8,739 nt of DNA from Lachnospiraceae bacterium (lineage in GTDB: Bacteria > Bacillota > Clostridia > Lachnospirales > Lachnospiraceae): positions 1 through 8,739 of the forward strand of contig JAILNW010000017.1 of the NCBI GenBank assembly GCA_024691145.1, read 5' to 3'. The notes under the pieces were generated by a model that worked only from the letters and a program-made list of their open reading frames with translations, made no database searches and was not told the origin of the DNA. Both the position numbers and the translations under genes were made by a program. Shown one piece after another: positions 1-5,051 of the stretch (positions are counted from its first letter, which is position 1; each line of letters opens with the position of its first letter).

Positions 1-17
1 GTCTCCATCATGCCAAC

Positions 18-46
18 TTGACTATGAATAACTGGTTTGATATAAT
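18..46 (+). promoter_or_regulatory. Sigma-A promoter of the class A PBP gene
   Basis: A -35 box TTGACT (18-23, five of six consensus bases) is followed after exactly 17 bases by a perfect TATAAT -10 box (41-46). The -10 box is preceded by TG at 38-39, giving the extended -10 form TGATATAAT. Transcription should begin near 52-54, leaving a leader of about 30 bases before the ATG at 83. The quality of the match suggests strong, housekeeping-type expression. No operator-like palindrome is evident around it. Confidence 0.85.
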
Positions 47-82
47 TATACTTGAGATGTTATGTAAAAAAGGAGGAACATT

Positions 83-2797
83 ATGGATTTTAGTAAAAAA
101 GGAATTGAACATAAGATTAATGCGCTCAAATCCTCTTCCCAGAAAAGATTAACAAAACTTAATATTCTGTTTTACAGATTAATTATAGTTGTAATAATTA
201 CATTAGTATTTGTTACCGTATTTTCTATTACTGGCTTTGCAAAGGGACTTATAGATACGTCTCCTGTAATTAATGAGCTTTCTGTAAAGTCTAACAAGCA
301 CAAAACAGTAATATATGATGGTAACGGAAAGCAGATATATTCTGTTGTAAGTGCCGGTACCAACAGACAGGACGTTAAGATCGAAGATATTCCGTTACAT
401 GTCCAGCAGGCATTTGTGGCTATTGAAGATGAACGTTTTTATGAGCATAACGGTATAGACATAAAAGGTATCTTCAGAGCTCTTTTTGTAGGTCTAAGCG
501 GAGATTTTTCAGAGGGTGCCAGTACCATAACCCAGCAGTTAATTAAGAATCAGGTTTTTGAAGGTGGTATGGAATCTTCATTTTCAGCGAAGGTTGAAAG
601 AAAGATTCAGGAACAGTATCTCGCAGTTCAGCTTGAAAACAAGCTTGATAAATCTCAGATACTTTATTATTACCTTAATACTATTAACCTTGGTGCAGGA
701 ACATATGGTGTAGAAGCAGCATCTAATGAATATTTTAATAAGGATGTAAGTGAACTTACTATATCCGAAGCTGCAGTTATTGCTTCTATCACCCAGAGTC
801 CTAACAACATGAATCCTATTACAAAGCCTAAGAAAAACGCTGAACGTAGGGAAAAAGTTTTAAAAAATATGCTTAAACTTGAGTTTATAACAAAGGAAGA
901 ATATGATGAGGCTATGGCTGATGATGTATATGAAAGAATTCAGGCCATAAATCTTCAAAAAAGCGAAGAAAGCCTAGTTTCGTCAACTCCTGCTGAGATT
1001 TCTTCTTACTTTGTAGATGCTTTATATTATCAGGTTATTGAAGATCTTATGAATAAAGCAGATTATGATGAAGACTCTGCAAGAAACCTTTATTATTCAG
1101 GAGGATTATCAATCTATACTACCTTAGATTCTGATATTCAGAATATTTGTGATAGTGTAATTAACGATCCTGCAAGTTATCCTTCTGTTTATAATAAGAA
1201 TATGTATAAGCTTTCATATGCTCTTTCAGTATCATCAGATGATGGAACAACAAAGAACTTCTCTACAGAGAATCTCGTTGAATATTACAAAACTATCGGA
1301 GATACAAGTTTTGACTTATACTTTGCAAATAAGGAAGATGCAACTGCATATACTGAACAATATAAGACAAGCATTTTAAGTAAGGGTTATAAATATATAG
1401 CAGAAAAAACATCATTTTCTTTACAGCCACAGACATCATTTGTAGTAATTGACCAGCATAATGGACAGGTAAAAGCTATCGTTGGTGGACGTGGTGAAAA
1501 GCTAAGCAATCTTACTCTTAACAGAGCTACAGATTCTTCAAGACAGCCAGGTTCTACATTTAAAGTTATTTCAACATTTTTGCCGGCATTAGATACAGCT
1601 GGAATGACCCTTGCAACTGTTCATGATGATTGCGAATATTACTATCCTGGTACAACCAAAAAGGTAAAATCATGGAGAACATACAATAAAGGACTTGTAT
1701 CTATTCGTGAAGCAATTTATGACTCTAATAATGTTGCAACTGTTAAAACTCTTGCAGATATAACTACTTCTGTAGCATTTAATTACCTTGATAATCTTGG
1801 TTTTACAACACTTGATAAAAACATGGATAACAACCTTTCCATGGCACTTGGTGGATTAACTAATGGTGTTACTAATCTTGAACTTACAGCTGCTTATTCT
1901 TCAATTGCCAATGAAGGAATATATTGTGAACCAATTTTTTATACAAAGATTCTTGATAAAGATGGTAATACCATTATAGATAGAAAAGCTGCCAAAAAGC
2001 AGGTAATGAAAGAAACAACATCATGGTTACTTATTGACGCAATGAAAGAAGTTCTTAGTTCCTATGGAACGGGTACTCCTGCAAAATTTGATGGTATGAC
2101 AATTGCTGGAAAAACAGGTACTACTACTAATAAGAATGATATTTGGTTTGAAGGTTTTACACCATACTATACAGCTGGTATCTGGTGTGGTTATGATACT
2201 AATGATTTTGAACAGTCTGATTCTTCATATCATAAGATAATATGGAAGAATATTATGGCTAAGATTCATAAGAATCTTGAAGATAAAGAAATTACAGAAA
2301 AACCTTCTAATATAAAAACTGCTGTTATTTGTACAAAATGCGGCAAATTAGCTATAGATGGTACATGTAATAATGTAGGTCCTGATCATACAGATTTTAC
2401 AAGAACTGAGTACTTTACTTCATCTACTGCACCTATTGAATATTGTACATGTCACCAAAAACTAAATATATGTAACGCAACACATCAGATAGCTTCATCA
2501 CATTGTAATTACAGTGAAATCGTATATCTGATTAAGAACGAGGTATCAACTACATCAGATTCAGCATATATTGCTCCTTCTAGTGTATGTACAACATGTA
2601 CCGGAGAAACACCTATAATAATTCCTCCGGACCAGCCTCAGGATCAATTACCTCCTGATAACCCAGGTGATGTCACAACTAATCCTGACAATCCTGAAGC
2701 CCAGGTAACTCCAGAAAACCAGGAACCTCCTGCTGAGAATAATCAACCTGAACCAAATGATAACATAGAATCATTACCAGAGCAACCACAGCCATAA
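83..2797 (+). CDS. Class A penicillin-binding protein (bifunctional peptidoglycan glycosyltransferase/transpeptidase, PBP1A-like) with Cys-rich tail
   Basis: This membrane-anchored bifunctional enzyme (904 residues) polymerises lipid II into glycan strands and cross-links the stem peptides outside the membrane. The ATG start has an AGGAGG site at 71-76, six bases upstream. A short basic cytoplasmic tail precedes one membrane anchor (about 30-52). The GT51 domain shows all main motifs: EDERFYEHNG at 115-124 with catalytic Glu115, GASTITQQLIKN at 145-156, RKIQE at 173-177, and ILYYYLN followed by GAGTYG at 193-209. The transpeptidase domain has S491-T-F-K494 (nucleophile Ser491), S548-N-N550 and K677-T-G-T680. 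Roughly 100 residues separate YTTLD (345-349) from the first transpeptidase strand (about 452), longer than in E. coli-type PBP1A from memory; I believe similar segments occur in clostridial relatives. Residues 750-839 hold nine cysteines, and 842-904 form a Pro/Asn/Glu-rich, probably disordered tail. It is monocistronic between its own promoter and terminator. The family is certain; the specific paralogue (ponA/pbpF type) is not. Confidence 0.96.
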   Translation: MDFSKKGIEHKINALKSSSQKRLTKLNILFYRLIIVVIITLVFVTVFSITGFAKGLIDTSPVINELSVKSNKHKTVIYDGNGKQIYSVVSAGTNRQDVKIEDIPLHVQQAFVAIEDERFYEHNGIDIKGIFRALFVGLSGDFSEGASTITQQLIKNQVFEGGMESSFSAKVERKIQEQYLAVQLENKLDKSQILYYYLNTINLGAGTYGVEAASNEYFNKDVSELTISEAAVIASITQSPNNMNPITKPKKNAERREKVLKNMLKLEFITKEEYDEAMADDVYERIQAINLQKSEESLVSSTPAEISSYFVDALYYQVIEDLMNKADYDEDSARNLYYSGGLSIYTTLDSDIQNICDSVINDPASYPSVYNKNMYKLSYALSVSSDDGTTKNFSTENLVEYYKTIGDTSFDLYFANKEDATAYTEQYKTSILSKGYKYIAEKTSFSLQPQTSFVVIDQHNGQVKAIVGGRGEKLSNLTLNRATDSSRQPGSTFKVISTFLPALDTAGMTLATVHDDCEYYYPGTTKKVKSWRTYNKGLVSIREAIYDSNNVATVKTLADITTSVAFNYLDNLGFTTLDKNMDNNLSMALGGLTNGVTNLELTAAYSSIANEGIYCEPIFYTKILDKDGNTIIDRKAAKKQVMKETTSWLLIDAMKEVLSSYGTGTPAKFDGMTIAGKTGTTTNKNDIWFEGFTPYYTAGIWCGYDTNDFEQSDSSYHKIIWKNIMAKIHKNLEDKEITEKPSNIKTAVICTKCGKLAIDGTCNNVGPDHTDFTRTEYFTSSTAPIEYCTCHQKLNICNATHQIASSHCNYSEIVYLIKNEVSTTSDSAYIAPSSVCTTCTGETPIIIPPDQPQDQLPPDNPGDVTTNPDNPEAQVTPENQEPPAENNQPEPNDNIESLPEQPQP

Positions 2798-2803
2798 GTT
2801 TAC

Positions 2804-2839
2804 AAGCCTTTGTCTTTTTCTTAGACAAAGGCTTTTTTT
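2804..2839 (+). terminator. Rho-independent terminator of the PBP gene
   Basis: An 11-bp perfect stem, AAGCCTTTGTC (2804-2814) with GACAAAGGCTT (2824-2834), encloses a 9-base loop. The stem's last T bases run into a seven-T tract (2833-2839). It starts seven bases after the PBP stop codon. It has no T tract when read on the minus strand, so it should act only on rightward transcription and stops it before the convergent spoVAE. Confidence 0.93.
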
Positions 2840-2844
2840 ATCTA

Positions 2845-2864
2845 TATTAAAAGCATTTCTGCTT
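2845..2864 (-). terminator. Weak candidate terminator of the spoVAD-spoVAE operon
   Basis: Read on the minus strand, just after the spoVAE stop, AAGCA-GAAA-TGCTT forms a 5-bp stem with a GNRA-like tetraloop (2851-2864). It is followed by a short T/A-rich run (TTAATA). The stem is short and the T tract broken, so this is a plausible but weak terminator. No better leftward terminator is visible between spoVAE and the PBP gene. Confidence 0.35.
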
Positions 2865-2870
2865 GAATTG

Positions 2871-3227
2871 TTATTCTTTCATCTTTGGTTCAAATACAAA
2901 GGATGACAAATATCCAAATATCAATGCTGAAGATATTCCAACAGAAGCTGCAGTAAATCCTCCTTTAAATATGCCGATAAATCCATCTTTATCTATACCT
3001 TCTTTGACACCTTTAAACAAAGCATTGCCAAAACCTAATAATGGTACACTTGCTCCCTGTCCTGCCCATTTTAAAAATGGTTCATATAATCCAACTGCCC
3101 CAAGAACACAGCCAGTACAAACCAATAATACCATTATTCTTCCAGGCATCATCTTAGTATTATCCATTAAAATCTGAACAAGCATACAAATTAGTCCGCC
3201 AACTATAAATGCTCTTAAAAATTCCAT
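2871..3227 (-). CDS. spoVAE: Stage V sporulation protein AE (SpoVAE), small membrane protein of the SpoVA dipicolinic-acid channel
   Basis: SpoVAE is an integral membrane subunit of the SpoVA complex. The complex moves Ca-dipicolinate into the forespore during sporulation and releases it on germination. The 118-residue length matches the family (the short SpoVAE/SpoVAEb type). Hydrophobic segments lie at about 5-21, 29-48 and 82-112. The N-terminal half has the family-like series MEFLRAFIVGG, QILMDNTK, PGRIMV and GLYEPF, and a Gly-rich KGGFTAASVG stretch lies near 88-97. The ATG has a GGAGG site (3235-3239) seven bases upstream. It starts 14 bases after the spoVAD stop, so the two genes are almost certainly co-transcribed in the forespore. 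Recognition rests on length, hydrophobicity pattern, these motifs and the fixed spoVAD-spoVAE gene order. Confidence 0.93.
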   Translation of the reverse strand: MEFLRAFIVGGLICMLVQILMDNTKMMPGRIMVLLVCTGCVLGAVGLYEPFLKWAGQGASVPLLGFGNALFKGVKEGIDKDGFIGIFKGGFTAASVGISSALIFGYLSSFVFEPKMKE

Positions 3228-3241
3228 TACAATTCCTCCAT

Positions 3242-4324
3242 CTATTCTGCTTCTAATACAACTGCATGTGCAATTGCAGGAACAGATTCACCTTCATTAT
3301 ATGACACAGGTGATAACAGAGCTCCTGTTGGGACAAATAATACTCTTTTATATTCTCCTGTAATTAATCTTGTAAGAATCATTCCTGCCAATGTAGTTGC
3401 AGCACATCCGCATCCGCTTCCACCACTATGAACATCCTGAATGTCTTTATAATATATTTCTTTTCCACAATCCATATGAAGCATAGATATATCAAGCCCC
3501 TTTGCTTTTAATATATCCAGCATTATATCAGTTCCAACATAACCAAGATCTCCAGTAATTATCTTATCATAATAATTAATATTATGCATAAGCTTAAAAT
3601 CTTCATAGTTCTGATAAATTACATCAGCTGCTGCAGGAGCCATACATGCTCCCATATTCATAGAATCCTTTACACCATAATCCACTATTTTTCCTGTTGT
3701 TATATATTTTACTGAAACATATCTTTTATTATTATATGGCTCAATCTTTTCTTTTTCAAATACACTTTTTGCGAGATTACATCTTTCTTTGTCATTTGTC
3801 AGTATAACAGCTCCACTTCCTGTTACAGTCCATGTTGCTGCAAGTGGTCTTTGATTTCCATAGTCTAATGGATATCTAAACTGCTTTTCTGCTCCTGCAA
3901 AATGGCTTGATGTAAGTGCCACAACATTATCTGCAAATCCACCATCTATAAGTATTGACGCAAAGGCTAAGGACTCACCCATTGTTGAACATGCGCCATA
4001 TACTCCGAAAAATGGTATATCATAATGTCTTATTGAAAATGTACTTCCTATAAGCTGTCCCAGCAAATCACCTGCTACAACATATTGAATGTCTTTTTCT
4101 TTAAAATTTGATTTTTCAAATAAAGTTATAAGTGCTTTATTCTGGAGTTCACTTTCAGCTTTTTCCCAATTATCTTTGCCAAACATGGCATCTTCAACTA
4201 TTTCATCAAAATAGTGTCCAAGAGGTCCTTGTCCCTCTTTTTTTCCTACTATAGATGCAGCATTTGCAATATATACTTTTGACACTATTTCTATACTTTG
4301 TTTACCTATATGCTTACTTACCAA
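3242..4324 (-). CDS. spoVAD: Stage V sporulation protein AD (SpoVAD), dipicolinic-acid-binding thiolase-fold protein
   Basis: SpoVAD is the soluble, thiolase-fold subunit of the SpoVA complex that binds dipicolinic acid and, in Bacillus, sits on the outer face of the spore inner membrane. Family signatures run the whole length: GPLGHYFD at 33-40, AGDLL at 84-88, YGACSTMGES at 109-118 (Cys112 at the thiolase-like position), SSH at 139-141, QFRYPLDYG at 148-156, TVTGSGAV at 166-173, MAPAAAD at 228-234, TGDLGYVG at 257-264, GGSGCGC at 301-307 and TGALLSP at 333-339. At 360 residues it is slightly longer than the roughly 338 of B. subtilis SpoVAD. From memory of that sequence, the excess falls at about 177-203, a charged stretch between two core strands. 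The start is TTG with an AGGAGG site (4332-4337) seven bases upstream; no ATG fits as well. It is the first gene of a spoVAD-spoVAE pair. spoVAC, which normally comes before it, is not present here. Confidence 0.96.
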   Translation of the reverse strand: MVSKHIGKQSIEIVSKVYIANAASIVGKKEGQGPLGHYFDEIVEDAMFGKDNWEKAESELQNKALITLFEKSNFKEKDIQYVVAGDLLGQLIGSTFSIRHYDIPFFGVYGACSTMGESLAFASILIDGGFADNVVALTSSHFAGAEKQFRYPLDYGNQRPLAATWTVTGSGAVILTNDKERCNLAKSVFEKEKIEPYNNKRYVSVKYITTGKIVDYGVKDSMNMGACMAPAAADVIYQNYEDFKLMHNINYYDKIITGDLGYVGTDIMLDILKAKGLDISMLHMDCGKEIYYKDIQDVHSGGSGCGCAATTLAGMILTRLITGEYKRVLFVPTGALLSPVSYNEGESVPAIAHAVVLEAE

Positions 4325-4331
4325 ACTAATT

Positions 4332-4337
4332 CCTCCT
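4332..4337 (-). promoter_or_regulatory. Shine-Dalgarno AGGAGG that sets the TTG start of spoVAD
   Basis: A perfect AGGAGG on the minus strand lies seven bases before the TTG at 4324-4322. The frame reads into the conserved SpoVAD N-terminus (basic residues, then GKQ). There is no ATG near enough to use this site in frame, so TTG is the preferred start. Confidence 0.8.
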
Positions 4338-4354
4338 GTAAGTTTTAATAATTA

Positions 4355-4385
4355 TATTATTAACAAAAGTATATATAATTATTCA
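4355..4385 (-). promoter_or_regulatory. Candidate forespore sigma-G promoter of spoVAD-spoVAE
   Basis: On the minus strand, TGAATA (4385-4380) matches the sigma-G -35 consensus fully. After 18 bases comes AATAATA (4361-4355), which matches five of seven positions of the sigma-G -10 consensus CATACTA. The predicted start near 4348 lies just above the AGGAGG at 4337. Bacillus spoVA operons are sigma-G dependent, so the assignment is biologically sensible. However, the region is extremely A/T-rich and chance matches are easy. The first T of the -35 box is the last T of the upstream amylase terminator. Confidence 0.4.
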
Positions 4386-4423
4386 AAAAAAAACAGACAC
4401 CAGTATTTCTACTGATGTCTGTT
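4385..4423 (-). terminator. Rho-independent terminator of the amylase gene
   Basis: Read on the minus strand, AACAGACA (4423-4416) pairs with TGTCTGTT (4399-4392). After a single mismatch, a further five base pairs close a GAAA tetraloop (4409-4406). The stem is followed by nine uninterrupted T residues (4393-4385). It lies about 45 bases after the amylase stop codon and separates the amylase unit from spoVAD. Confidence 0.93.
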
Positions 4424-4466
4424 AATAATTCTTATATAATCAAACTAACATAATAATGATGTCTAA

Positions 4467-5051
4467 TTATTCTTTAGTAAGCTTACCATCCTTTAATGTG
4501 TAAACACCTTCAGATTCGAAATAGTAGTTCTTACCATTGTTGTTATCCCAGTTACCGTTTCCATCGTTGAAGCATGCAATCATGTTCTTATAATTTCCAA
4601 GGCTAACTGTTATAGTACTGTATCCTTCCATATCAGAAGCTTCCATTGCAACACCTGGAACCTTAGTCCACTCATAATCTCCACCACCTACTGAGTAGTG
4701 CATATGAGGTTTAGCCCATCCAGTGTAGTAGTTAACTACGATTGTTCCTGGAGCTGCTACCTTAGGAGCTGCCTTAGTAATCTTACCATTCTTAACTGTA
4801 TATGTTCCGATTCCATCAAATGTGTAATCTTTTCCGTTATTGTTATCCCAGCTTCCGTTTCCGTTGTTGAAACATGCTTTAAGCTTAGTTGCTGTTCCCA
4901 TATCAACTGTAATCTTGCTGTATCCAGCAAATTCTGAAGCACTCATCTGGTATCCTGGAGCTACTGTCCATTCATAATTGCCGCCACCTACTGAGTAGTG
5001 CATATGAGGTGTAGTCCATCCAGTGTAGTAGTAAACTGTCATCTGTTTACC
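4467..5051 (-). repeat. Tandem duplication encoding two near-identical CBM25 starch-binding modules (300-bp period)
   Basis: The last two modules of the amylase repeat with an exact period of 300 bases (100 residues). In one compared block, 4681-4731 against 4981-5031, I count 48 of 51 identical bases, including a run of 27. Other conserved blocks occur near 4537-4587 against 4837-4887. The protein blocks YYTGW, PHMHYSVGGG, WDNNNGK and the final VKNGK/LKDGK recur at the same offset. The predicted ligand-binding aromatic residues (Trp1195/1295, Trp1211/1311, Trp1251/1351) are kept in both copies. This points to a recent internal duplication. Confidence 0.9.

Noticed and set aside
2863..3177. 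104-residue open frame on the + strand opposite spoVAE
   Set aside because: It overlaps spoVAE completely, has no ribosome site and its proline/asparagine-rich translation resembles no family. SpoVAE on the minus strand is clearly the real gene.
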